Below are positions 10,477 through 22,510 of a stretch of DNA of 64,000 bases, piece by piece. Location: positions 152,417,323 to 152,481,322 of the forward strand of contig CM048745.1 of the NCBI GenBank assembly GCA_026315105.1. The letters run 5' to 3'. The position numbers and the translations under genes were made by a program. Within the stretch, counting starts at the first letter, position 1; the number at the start of each line of letters is the position of its first letter. A model generated the notes under the pieces. The model was not told the origin of the DNA, searched no databases, and saw only the letters and a list, made by a program, of their open reading frames with translations. This DNA comes from Locusta migratoria. Lineage: Eukaryota; Arthropoda; Insecta; Orthoptera; Acrididae.

Positions 10477-11998
10477 TATATAGGGCATGTAGTGTTTCAT
10501 AAATAAGACTGCCATTTCCATGTTGTGATTTAGTTAGTATATTATATTTACATAAGAAATTTGACATTCTTTTATAAAATAGTTTTTTAGTACTTTTGGA
10601 AATACTGATAATAGGGAAAATGACCTATAGTTTTTCTTCAAAATTAACACATTTGACAATGCCCCTGGAGACCACACATTCTCTACATCTTGATGTTCTT
10701 TTCCTGTCTTTTGTTGTCCATTCTGCTTTTCTCTGCCCCATTGCTATCATGTCTCTGATGTTACTCTTCTGATGCCTGGCCATCCTTACTTCCTTTTGTG
10801 CTCTATGGATGTGGAAAATGTTAGTTGTTCCTGATTAGTTGTGCAGCTCACCTTAATCTTCTTTTCCCCATCTTTTTAGCCTAATATCAACCTGCTGATA
10901 CTGTTCCTTCCTCATTTTCGTATCCTCCACTTGTAAGGCTAAAAATTTTCTTTTCAAAAACTGTTTTGTCTGCTCTTCTAAATGTAAAGATTTCTGATCT
11001 ATGTAGAGCTACTGGCAAAATTAAACTTCAATATAGTTTAATTTGGAAGCTTCTTGGAACAGGTTTATTGCACAGTCAAAATAAGCTTTGTTTTCTGCTG
11101 CTAAACTCACTTTAATCAGTATTTCCTTTTTAGATCTTAAATCATCAGACAACTACCACCATTGGATGCCTTGCTCACGGTAATGTACAGTTTTCTCCTC
11201 GTTAATGTTTAACCATGCTAAGTGTGTCAGTAATTGTAATTATTCTGATTTCACCTATTACCACAATTTCTCTCACATATGGAAGATGACATTCTACCCA
11301 TCCTTATTAAAATGGATTCAGTTTTATCCATTGGATGGCTTTACTGTGGTGTGTGTCTAACACATCACATACAGGTTTGAGGGGCCATCACAGTTTTAGT
11401 AAATTTGCAAAGTAATCTGCCCACTGATATTGTTCTTCTGCACCACTTGGTTTTTCCACTGTTTATGTATTTTGTTACTTCCTTTACTTTTTGGTACATC
11501 TGTCTTCTCCTGTGATTAAAGTAATCCTCTGCCTCTTCCGTTGTAATATTTCTGTTCCCACTCCTCAGCTGTATCCTTTTCTTATTCTGGTGCACTTGTC
11601 TGAGTATCCCATTTACTGAGTATACCAGAGGGGCTGAGGTTTTCAGATTTTCTTAAAGACCAAAGTTCAGTTCACAAAACAGTAAGCTATCTGCTAGTAT
11701 TGACTCATACTTTCTTCTTAAGTCTCCTTTTACTCTGCATCATAAGATTCAGTCCTTTTAGCTATTCTGCACATCTTCTTCTATTTAATGTTCATTTTAC
11801 TTATCACCTGGAAGTTATGAATGAGTTTGCTCCTCTATAGGTTCATGTAGCTTTGATGCAGTTTGCATAATGCTTCTGGACCCATAAATGATCTATCTGG
11901 TGCCATCCACATTCCTTTGTGAATGTCTTTATGTTGAACATAAACATAAAAAATATGAAGATTACTCACCAGGCAAAGGATCACATGTGGTGATAGTA

Positions 11999-12001
<3 letters not shown>
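10477..12001. other. Intergenic DNA, possible very old coding scrap on minus strand
   Basis: No gene can be supported. A minus-strand open stretch around 11365-11595 and lysine/arginine-rich patches near 10750-10980 look faintly like eroded LINE connector sequence, but no motif is decisive. Confidence 0.4.

Positions 12002-12056
<55 letters not shown>
12002..12056. repeat. (AC)n microsatellite
   Basis: About 27 units of AC. Apparent ORFs across it (poly Thr-His or Val-Cys) are artefacts. Confidence 0.95.
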
Positions 12057-12059
<3 letters not shown>

Positions 12060-13095
12060 GACATATACACAAACGCACGCACACACGCCTAGGCAGACAT
12101 ACTGTAGAAGCTCTTACTTGTGATGCAGAGATTGTCAATTGTGTAACTGATGAAATGCATGCCATTATCACATTTACACTCGTGTCAATGTTCATAATTT
12201 TTTGTAAGGGAGCAGTAAAGTCTTACTTGTGGTTGTACTCATTTTATAGCATGTCTCACTTCTCTGGTAGAAGCATGTGAAAGTAAGTAAAAATGTTTGG
12301 AGTGTCAAAAGGTCTGCAATTTTTCTAAACATCAGATATACATCAGTTATTCACTCCACTAACAGCGTAAAGCATGTTTATGATGCTTAACATTTAATGT
12401 TGTGAAATACTAAATATGAATGTTCTGTATTGTTATAGAATGGTAAGGATCCCCAGATGATTGAATAAATTCCCAAATCTGGATCTAGGATGCACTTTAG
12501 GCTACTTATAATTCTGATGACACTCTTCCACGCCGTAGAATAGACTGTATTTGTTTTGAATGTCTTTCCCAATATTGAAATATCCAAGGTAGCTTTGATT
12601 GTTTGTCACAAATATATTCACTTCTGTGCTTGGAAAATGCTGCTAAGCTTTGTCATTAACAGAGGTTGATATAGCCATCCGGTTTAGATTGTCATTGAAA
12701 CAATCTTGAATAGTTTGTTTTTTAACTGTAAGGATAGTGTCTGTTTTGCTTAATTGAGATATGGCACATGTGTATGAAGAGGTGTAAATTGCAGTTTGTG
12801 TTGGTGGCCACTACTTTACAGTGGAAGTTTGCTGGTAGCATGATGAATTGTGGGAGTTCAAGGCAGCCAATTAATGATGGTGTTCACAAAGCCACTTGTT
12901 TCTCAATTTCTGAACTATTTAGTGTTGTAGACATAATTATTTTTTATGAGTAATATATTGCAAAATTGTTACCAGATCACGAATAAAAGTACATAGGGAA
13001 GAAAAGTAACTATATGGTTGTAACAGTTGGTTTTATAGTGCCAGATCTAAGAAATTTTCAATCCAGTGTACAAATGTTGATTGTGCCCACTTCTC
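12057..13095. other. AT-rich intergenic DNA
   Basis: No gene, RNA or transposon end recognised. Confidence 0.6.
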
Positions 13096-13694
13096 CATTC
13101 TGTCACTTGGCTTCTAGCCAGTGTCCGTCATTGGCTAAATGGAAATAAATTAAAGCTTAACACACAGAAGACAAAGTGCATGGTTCTTACTCTAAAATCA
13201 GAGGTACATGATCTGAACAGTGACTAGTTATCGATCATGGAAAAACTTGAATGGGTTAGCTCTAATAAAAACTTGGGAGTGATTGTAGATAGTAAGTTAA
13301 AACTGGATGAGCATATAAATTATATAACCAAGAAGATAGGGAAGAAAATAGGATTCATTGTGTAGGATTAGGAAAATAAGAACAGAAAAAGCAAAATGAC
13401 AGTGTACAACCTTCATAATGCCTAACTTTTAATATGCTGGATCAATTGTGTACCTGTGTAACATGACATTAGTGAGTAGGTTACAGATATTACAAAACAG
13501 TTATGAGATTAATATTGAATTGATATGTACACTAGAAATGAATATGTTGGGAACATTGAATTGGTTGTCTGTTAAACAATTAATGACACTAAAAGCAATG
13601 ATTTTTATTCATAAGATTAAATCAGGAATGTGTCCAGACTATTTAGCCAATAAACTAACTTCAGTGAAAGAGGTCAACAAATATTACATGAAGT
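13096..13694 (+). pseudogene. Eroded LINE reverse-transcriptase 3' remnant
   Basis: Translations show WLNGNKLKLNTQKTKCM, then SSNKNLGVIVDSKL followed by EHINYITKKIGKKIGF. This is the thumb and post-RT region of CR1/Jockey-group LINEs, downstream of the catalytic core. At least six stop codons interrupt it and the catalytic aspartates are not included. The fragment ends in an open stretch with KIKSGMCPDYLANKL, also typical of that region. No tail or target duplication could be found. Confidence 0.7.
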
Positions 13695-14178
13695 AGCAAA
13701 AACTACTACTTGGAGTGTAAAATAAAAAGAAATTGGTAAAAACTGCAATTTTTTTAAAGCCAGAACAATTATTTACCAAAAGAACTAAGACTGTCAGTTC
13801 TGAAGAAATATATATGCCTACAGCAGAAAAACCTGATATGTGTACATTTAAAATATGGTATGTATTTAAATATAATGCATAAACTTGTAATGCTGAAACA
13901 CGCAATAGCAAATCAATGTAGCTGTATTTCAATAAGTGTATGTCAAATATCAGCCTGAGTGCTGAAACAAACATAACTAAATAAATAAAAATAAAATCTT
14001 TTTGTGCCCCTCCTCTGGCATGTCTTCTTGTTGTGTAGACCATTTGACAGCCCTTGAGTGTCACTTAGGGCAGACAACACAGTTTGCCCTTCCCCGAGCC
14101 CCCTGGATCTGGTGTTGGTTTTACATAATGAAAAATGAGGGTGTTTATTCAGAAATGACATTTATTTGCTATCAATCA
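13695..14178. other. AT-rich intergenic DNA
   Basis: No gene seen. Confidence 0.6.
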
Positions 14179-14179
14179 T

Positions 14180-14233
<54 letters not shown>
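14179..14233. repeat. (CT)n microsatellite
   Basis: Uninterrupted CT repeat of about 27 units. Confidence 0.95.
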
Positions 14234-14237
<4 letters not shown>

Positions 14238-16599
14238 CTCATCAAAATTGACACTATTTTCTAAACACAGGTAAAAATTCTAGGTTATATCATTAAGCCA
14301 CTACCTATTACTACAGCTTTAATTTCTGTGAAACGAGCACAAACATCATTTATAGTGTAAATCATCAAAACGATGTATGTACTATAAACGTTTGATACGC
14401 AAATATATTACTCATTAAAAAAAATCTGTCAACACAAAATTGTTTACAAAGGGAAAACACATATTCTTACTAGCTTTTTAAATATCACTGACTGGCTGTT
14501 GTCATCTCCCATTAATCATACTATTAACCACAAGGCCACATCCAAATGTCATGCAGTGGCCACTGACACACAAACTGCACTTTAACCTTATGCAGGATAT
14601 CTGTACACATGAACCAACCTAGAAATGAGATTTTATGTATCAATGCTGTACCTAAACAATGTACATTGCTGCAGATATTTCATACATATTGTAATTATTT
14701 TTAACCCAATTGTAAATTGTAAGGTATATTCTGGACTTAGCTGAGGTATCATATTACTGTGATAAGGGAATGAAATGTAGACAATTGAGCACTAACTGGA
14801 GTGGATCTTCAACAAGATAAAATTAGGTTCAGAACCAACAGTAATTATTGAATTTTTCTAGTTGCAGGAATTGTTTGTATGTCTTCATTTGTTGCACACT
14901 TGGATCAGCCTACATTAACAGGACGTGATTACACCTATTGGCTTTGACCTGTGGCATTGACATGTTTTGTAGTAGGCGATATTTTTGTCAATATATAATA
15001 ATTTTAAAGGATGTGGCTAGGCAGGAAACTAAGAATAAAGTTTAAATTGAGTGACTAAACAGTGATGGCACTGTGCAGTTCTCCTGTTTTCAAAATGTTA
15101 GTTTGCAACTGTGATATACAATGCTTCTTCCAAATTACCAGTAAAATTTTAACAAGCCCCCACGATTTTTTAAACCACATTGTTTGCAGTAGGTTAAATT
15201 GAAATGTGGGTTTTCTGACAAGTTGATGACGACATGGGTCAAAGAAAATGGGTGGAATTTTTGTAAAATTATGCCATTGTATACATGCTGGTTTCTACAT
15301 ACCTTACTTGTTTTACAGTGGGATCATGTATCAATTTTAATTATTTAATAGTTGCCTCGAGCACCACAAATTATTTTAATATTCTCTCTTCTATTTGTGT
15401 ACATATGAATTGGCTAAGAAAAGATTTTTGTATCCAAATATAGACATTGGGCTACAATGCAGATGACATTTGGCTTGTTTCATACCTATAATGCTTTTTA
15501 TTAAATCTACTTTTATGAGTTTAACATATTCGCTGCGACTGATGCTTATGTTTCCGTGACCAACATGTCGGTTTGGGTAACGTTTATAAGTGGCATATTC
15601 GCTAGCTGAGTACTCAGATTAGTTTGTTCTGCTGTGCACTCATATTAGTACAAGCCACCAATTAAAAAATATCACATATTGTTTTCCTGTCTGCAGTTGT
15701 GTGTTGTCTTTAGTCTGCATTGTGCATTGTTTGCAATAAAATCAATAAGTCAGAGGTATTGTTAGAATTGTTTGCAATAAATGCATATAACGCATATGTG
15801 TCACAGCATGCAGCATTTATCACATTATCGGCATGTAGCTGAAGCGTAGTTGCACTGTATTTCTATATCTAGCATGACCTCTTCTGCAGACGTTATATTC
15901 GCTGTCAATATTACGTATGTGCACAACATGAACTTGCAGGTTTCACAGGGGTGTGATTTCAGCTATTGGCACACGTGCACTTACAGGCATCTGTCTAGAG
16001 CGTTAGTGGCCCATACTGCTGTCCGCAGCGAACGTGTTAAGTGGCTCATCTGTGTACAAAGTGATTCTTATTATATTTATTTAAATTTTACCAGTAACTT
16101 CACGATGATATGACACTTTTTATTTGGTAATGTTAACGACTTAATTTTGTAATTTCTTTATCATGTATAAAAGACATTTTCTGTTGAGATACTGGAATAT
16201 TTAGATCCTCCGTTGTTATGGCTAAAAGTCCCATCTGGAGCCAGATTCTGATGGTGGTTGGTTGCTCATGTCGGTATGTTTTGACAAGGCAGATATTTGT
16301 TACTCATTTCATTTTCATTTTGATTTGCCAATTCTGGTGTTGACAATATACTTAATTTTTAATAAGTATAGGTAATTTTGTGAGGTAAGATAAGTATTTA
16401 AAGTGATGTGGGTCAAACAACTTTATGTATGGAAATGGATGTTTTATTCTCTAATGACTGTAACAAGTTAAGATTTTATGCAGGCATTTTCAGATCCAAT
16501 TATAGCAGTATGAATTGCTGAAACTAGTCATCTTAATAATAGAAAAAATGTGATCTTGGCTGTAGTTTCTGCAATAAATCAATTTAGATTGCCAGAGCC
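14234..16599. other. AT-rich intergenic DNA
   Basis: No gene or transposon domain recognised over 2.3 kb. A stretch at 15205-15245 resembles 56350-56390 (gggttttctgacaagttgatgac...catgggtcaaag), so part of it is an old repeat. Confidence 0.55.
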
Positions 16600-17520
16600 A
16601 CTTCCTCATCCCCCCAAATTCAGAACCTTCAACATAAGAATCCCAGAAGTGCCCCTCTTGTCACCGGATACTTTCCGGGACTGGAGCGGACTCTGAATGT
16701 GGCTCTCCAGCAGGGATATGACTTCCTTAAATCCTGCACTCCACTGAGAGTGTCTTTTCGCTGCCCACCTAACCTAGTCCGTCCCTATGAAATCCCCAAA
16801 CCACCTTCCCTACCTTCTGGTTCATACCCTTGTAACTGCCCCCATTGTAAAACCTGCCCTATGCACCCTTCCACCACCACTTACTCCAGTCCCGTAACCC
16901 AGAAGGTGTACACTAGGAAAGGCAGAGCCACTTCCGATAGTACCCACATGATTTACCAACTAACATGCCTGCACTGTGAAGCGTTCTATGTGGGAATGAC
17001 CAGCAACAAACTGTCCATTCACATGAACGGTCACAGGTAGACAGTGTTTGTTGGTAATGAGGATTAACTGTGGCTAAACACATCTTGGTGCATGGCCAGC
17101 ACATCTTGGCACAGTGTTACACCCACCAACACCAATCCTTCAGAACTCCAGAGATGGGAACTAGCCCTTCAGCATATTCTCTCTTCCCGTTGCCCACCTG
17201 GTCTCAACCTCCGCTAAATTTAACTTTGTCCCACCATCTTTAACATCTTTGCCTTGGTCCTCTGCAGAGAGCCTCTGCCTCAAGTGGCATCTCTGACTAA
17301 CTCCCTTAACTTCTTTGCTTTCTACAGTATGTCTGCCGAGGTGTGTTTGCGTCTGTGTAAATGTGTGTGTGTGTGGGGGGGGGGTGTCTTTCCTCTCCTG
17401 GAATTAGAATGGCTCCTTACCCCCTCTCTTAAAACCCTCATTATTTCCTTTTCCCTCTCCTTCCCTTCTGCCTGAAGAAGCAACTGGGTTGCGAAAGCTT
17501 GTGTGTTCCAGATGTCTGTC
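16600..17520 (+). mobile_element. Penelope-like retroelement, 3' fragment
   Basis: Only the 3' part remains, containing a GIY-YIG-type endonuclease region with a cysteine cluster. It is followed by a C-terminal tail with stops and a non-coding end around cctgaagaagcaactgggttgcgaaagctt. RT motifs are absent, so it is 5'-truncated. A poly-GT/G run lies at 17364-17386. Confidence 0.7.
16699..17040 (+). pseudogene. GIY-YIG endonuclease of Penelope-like element, truncated
   Basis: A 113-residue open segment holds the cysteine cluster CNCPHCKTCPMH. This precedes the GIY-YIG core: MIYQLTCLHCEAFYVGMTS, where IYQLTC and FYVGMT are the GIY and YIG strands, then the basic helix ending NGHR. In intact Penelope-like elements this enzyme follows an RT and nicks DNA for target-primed insertion. 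Here the frame stops right after the helix, and the downstream catalytic part continues only in other frames with stops. Non-functional remnant. Confidence 0.7.
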
Positions 17521-18139
17521 TCTAGTTAGAAACTGAATGAAATGAATTCTGTTGACACTGAGATGCAGATCATTTGCAATGGAAAAACTAGAGTTTTTCC
17601 AACTGCAGTAGTCTGTATCCTCGATTGTGGTATGTTACTTTTTCAAACATAACTGTTGTTTACTGCAAATGAGTTGCAGACACCTGGTCATGCAGTTACA
17701 TAAACTCAGTGCTCCAGCACTGTAAATAATCAGAAGTGTGAGATATAGAAATAGGAAAACACTTGATTAGTTTTCAAAGTTATATTTTTCATAACTACTT
17801 TCATGCACCAGCAAGAATTTGCATACAAATAGACCAAGGAAAAAGATTTTTTTTTTTTAAAAATGCAGTTGATCATGGACTGAAGCTGTAGAATGCTGTG
17901 CTAACTTTTATAAAGGAAACTGAAAATAAGGGGGTGGGGTAGCTTATGATATATTTTTTTTTAAATTCTAGATGGAAATAACTGTTTCAATGAAGGAGGG
18001 ATATTTTGAATCTTCAAATTTTCAACAAATATGTGTAATCTCATGTCATTTGAATCAAGCTGCTTTCATAGTAAATTTTATGACTTGTGTATTGTTTCAG
18101 CTGAAACTGAAGTGATAACCAGGTTTCTCAAAGAGAACC
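17521..18139. other. AT-rich intergenic DNA
   Basis: No gene seen. Confidence 0.6.
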
Positions 18140-18560
18140 ATAAATTTCTACCAGTGTATAAAATGTTCAGAATACTTGGTTATTCAGCCAGGTGATAGGA
18201 CCAAAACAATATGTTGCATTGTTTCTTGACAAGAGTAAGAACAGGATTCCATTCAGAAGTTAAGCAATAGTCTCCACCAGTATTTGTAAGGTAACTTGCA
18301 AGTTTAAACTGCTTCCTTAATTTCATTTAATAACACAATCTGAATATCTGGAATCTCCATCTTATATTCCATAGGGTGACCTGTCTAGGCATTGTTCTGC
18401 AATAGGAGAAACATGTGGGTCACTTACGTGCAGTACACCAGTCCTCCATTTCCGATAGTCTGACAAATGATGTGCCACAACTGCACGGTATGATACACAT
18501 GGCTTACAGATACTAACATTGCCTTAATCTTAAATATTGGTTAAAACACACTTCACATTG
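18140..18560 (-). pseudogene. Penelope-like GIY-YIG fragment, inverted
   Basis: Reading the minus strand from about 18560, the translation gives VYHTVQLWHIICQTI, then TGHPMEYK and LLNEIKEAV. The same order of pieces occurs in the plus-strand fragment at 18640-19464. It is the C-terminal GIY-YIG region of a Penelope-like element, riddled with stops and in inverted orientation to its neighbour. Confidence 0.55.
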
Positions 18561-18639
18561 CATATTTTCACAAAAGTGACCAATCCTGTTGGAGACAAAA
18601 AGGTCATTAACTTTTTTACCACCTGGATGTTATGCCTCA

Positions 18640-19464
18640 CCTGTTGCACAGTTGGTTGACAGGACAACATTCATTAATCTGTTGTTCATGTAACCAAGAA
18701 TATTACTGGTTTGTTGAGCCCACTAGAAGGCTGATGCGAACATCACATTAAGAACTTGGCTGATTTCCTCTGATTGGAGGGATTGCATTTGAATGACTCA
18801 TATTGTAGAGAGTTTTGATGTGGTTTCTCTCTTCATTCACATTCCTCTGTCTGATCCATTACAGCCAATTTAGGCTGGATTGGTGTTGAATTTTTTTGCC
18901 ATGCTTTGACTTTCACCTATTCCTTGATGTATTGGTCAGGAAGATGACTGATGATACATTGGGACATGCTATTTATGGTAAGCCAGACAATGCCAGATTT
19001 GTATCTGGAGGCTGATAGCTGTCATCATACTGCTCAACATGAAGGGGTTCTTCATATTTTGGTGCACAAAGCTCGCATCATTCCAGACCCTGGAAGTTTA
19101 AGAAATGTGATGTGAAGTGTGTCTTTAGACCACCATCTGAGGTTAAGGTGCTGAGAGGATGTCTAAGGCTTGATCTTGGTTTGCATAAGGTGGATATCTA
19201 TCGTTTACCATGCAGTTGTGGCGTGTTAGATATTGGTTGGAGTATCAATACTCTGTAGGACAGGTGTACTGAACATGAGTAAAACACATAGATACAAATA
19301 CAGTTGGATCAGCTATGGTAGAACATTACTTATACACAGGTCACCCTAGAATACATTCTGGCATGCACTTCTAGTTATTTGGATTATGAAATTAAGGAAG
19401 CAGTAGAATTAAATCAGCAAATAAACTCATAAATAGAGATTGAGGTTTTTGCTTAAATACAATG
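18640..19464 (+). pseudogene. Penelope-like element RT/GIY-YIG remnant
   Basis: Near 18808 the translation contains ESFDVVSLFIHIPL, the RT motif-A region of Penelope-like elements (FDVVSLFTxIP). The catalytic motif C is not found, so the middle of the RT is deleted. From about 19200 the GIY-YIG part is readable across frames: YRLPCSCG-like, then DIGWSINTL, TEHE, TGHP and EIKEAVELNQQINS. Many stops and frame changes. Together with the inverted piece just upstream it forms a head-to-head arrangement, which is known for Penelope-like insertions. Confidence 0.65.
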
Positions 19465-20129
19465 TGCAATTCTGCTTTCTTGTTAAAGAACGTGGGGGAA
19501 GATTTAATATCATTTCACCCTCTGATCACTGATGTTTAGTGTCTATATTTCCTATATTTATCATCTTTGTTTGTGTGACGGCACTGTTGTTTACTTGTTC
19601 ATTGTGTGGGGTCTTTCCTATTTTCATTGAAAGCTGTGGTATTAAATGTACATGCACTTTGCTCCTTCTTTGTAGTTCACTTGAAAACAGCTGTGTGTAC
19701 TCCAATGGAAATATCAGTGGCCATTGGTCCTGTTACCTTGCTGCCTACCCATAAGTGTTTTGAGGTTCCTCAAAGTGTACTGCACATCTTCAAATCACAA
19801 ATTTTCTATTTAAGACCAATGCAATAGCTGATGGTATCAAATGTCTAAATACACTGTAAGGTTTTAATTTTATATTTTTATAATAAATTTGTAAAACTGT
19901 GCTGTGCTGTTTTTGTACAGAAAACTGACAATTTCTGTACTGTGTGAATGATACAGTGGATGATGATAAACTAAATTGTAAATGTACAGCATGAAATTCG
20001 CTACACAAGTGTATAAAAAATCTGATGTTTTAAATGGTAAATATGAAAGAATTCATCCATAGAGAACAACATAAGAAATCAGAAACACAAGAAGGGCCAG
20101 TCATGGACATGCAATAGCACAAAACTTTG
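19465..20129. other. AT-rich intergenic DNA
   Basis: No gene, RNA or repeat family recognised. Confidence 0.55.
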
Positions 20130-21940
20130 CAAATATGCAAGACAAATTTGCAGCTGTGGGTCACATCCAGCCTGGAGCCCCTCTTTCTACTGTGGTGAAG
20201 CAGTGCATGCGAGATTGAGTCCCTCTCACCCAATAACTGTGTTGTTAACATGGGTGATACAAATGATGTAGCAAGAAATTGAGCAAATGATACAATTGGA
20301 CACATGAAAATAAGACTGGGTAAGTTAAATGGCACAAAAACAATTGTTGTTAACATTACACAGAGGCATGAGCTTATGGAACAGTCTGTTGTGAACCAAG
20401 ATAGGATTAAAACATTATGTAGTAAATTTTTGAATGTCTCCAGTAAATATCGGCAGTCTAGAAAGGCACCTGCACACATTTCATAGTCTGCACATGAACA
20501 AAACAGGTAAAAAGATTATCAGTATATTAATTATTGAGGAAATGTGGCAACACTTTCCACAAAGTGATGAAAAGTGCGTTACCTTGGGGTGGCACAACCG
20601 ATCTCAACAGAATCTGCCACACCAACAGCTACTGCTGGTCAGCCAGGAAAACTTGTAATGCCTGCTGGCCACATTGCTAGAACTAAACCCCTCGATGGTC
20701 CAACAGATAAATCTCAGCGTAAAAATCGTACACCAGAATTTTGGCAGTCTTAATGATCTAAATGTAATTTCATGGATTGATAAATGTGATATATTAGTTG
20801 TAAATGAACATTGGTACAATGAAGCTCTGGTTAGCATTAGTCAACCAAGGTGTATGAACTTTTACACAGACTTCATTAGAAAGGACAAGACTGGGGGAGG
20901 TGTAGAAATTTTCACTGTAAATTAAACTAATTTTAATATTATTGATGTGCCTTCTGCTTGGAAGGAGTCTTGTAATTTGCTGCAATAGATCTAAAATGTG
21001 GTGGAGGTAACTTAGCAATTATTGGTGTTTACAGGCCACCTGCAGCTGAAACGGATACCTTTTTTGAAAACCTGCCGATATGATTGTTCATATGGACATA
21101 TTTTCTGGGTCAAATGGTCATGTAAATATTATAGTTACAAGGGATATAAGTCTAGATTTATTAACACATGTCAGCACCAAACAGTTACTTCTCTTGCGTG
21201 ATGAAGTCAACCTGAGCCCCACTCATTCGGGGAACCACTAGAGAAATTGGCAACAGTAAAACATGTCTTCATCGCACAACAAACATTACCCATCTTTCCC
21301 ACAGTGCATCTGTTTTAAAATTAGCCATCTCTGATCACCATGTAGTACAGCTTAAACTGTCACCAAAAAGCAACAATTTGTAACTAAAAGAATAATGTAT
21401 AATAATGTAAACAGACTAAGCTGCATGTTAGCATATATAAAATGGTTTGACAATAATAGCTTTTCATATGATAGCTTTGCTGCTGACCAAATGCCCAGTT
21501 GAAACCGCAAAAATGAAACAAAAAACACAAACAAAAACATTTGGGTAAATTTTGTCATTGAAGCTAGGGAAAAATTAAAACTACTCCACAGTGCCATGCT
21601 AAGCGCTAGAGAGAATCCCAAGCCAAACTAAGTCTTCAGAATGTATCAAACACACTATAAGGACTGGCTTACACATACCAGAAACAAATATGTTGCAAAT
21701 AAGCTTAAATACTCTCACAAAGCTACTGCTGGCATCTGGGCAGTCATAAACAGAACATGCAGTAAAAATCCTGTGAGATTTTGTTACTACCACAATGGCA
21801 TGTTCATAAGACCAACTGGAAACTGCAAATATTTTCAATTAATATTTTTTTCTCCAGTAGGGGAAGCCATAAATGACAAACAAAAACATGTGGTACAGTT
21901 TTAAAAGGTAATGTGTATGACCATAATATATATTGAGCCC
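20130..21940 (+). pseudogene. Decayed CR1/Daphne-like LINE with SGNH-type ORF1
   Basis: ORF1 trace: NMGDTNDVA near 20250, the GxND block of SGNH/GDSL esterases, then TQRHELMEQSVVNQ, as in the esterase-bearing ORF1 of CR1-group LINEs. ORF2 trace: an AP-endonuclease N-terminus at 20674-20925 (NEHWYNEALVSISQ, then KTGGGVEIF). The region after the endonuclease (YQTHYKDWLTHTRNKY, WAVINRTCSKN) lies at 21560-21900. RT and 3' end are missing; the I-type LINE begins immediately downstream and probably inserted here. Stops and frame changes throughout. A better preserved relative is at 48540-51584. Confidence 0.7.
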
Positions 21941-22510
21941 CTGACAAACTGTGAAGACCCCGCCTGCGGGTTCGGGGATAAGAATAGGCCCACGGTATTC
22001 CTGCCTGTAGTAAGAGGGGAAGGACACCTTACGTGGTGCAACATGTACTTCTCGTGCCATGCCATCTTATGCACCCATCATGGAATGGACTTGCGACTGC
22101 GGCTTCTATTCTGCCATCGGGCATGCCTTTTCTTTTTCCATGCAAGTTGGGTCCATTGTGCACTGATATCCCAGCACCCTCCTTTATGATGGATCACATA
22201 GCACCAGAAAGCCAGCACGGTAGCCAGTCCGTTGTGGTGGGGTCGTCATGTACCCTCTTGGCTGTAGACCCCTGATAACGCAGGGATCGCTCTACCGATG
22301 CCAGAGCTGTAAGCTCCTCATGCAGGCCTAGGAGTAGATGCTTGTCACCGTGGAGCATCGGGACTCCCGGCAATGGTCATCCTGCCACATGACGTTGCTG
22401 TGGCTGGGTGGCGCCCATGAGGACAGCCCCTGTTCGGAGTGGGTGGCATCGGGGCGGATGATTTGCAATGAAGCGAAACAAATCAAACCATCAAAATCCT
22501 GGCGCAACAG

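Noticed and set aside
11835..12280. ORFs of poly Cys-Val or Thr-His
   Set aside because: Products of the AC microsatellite.
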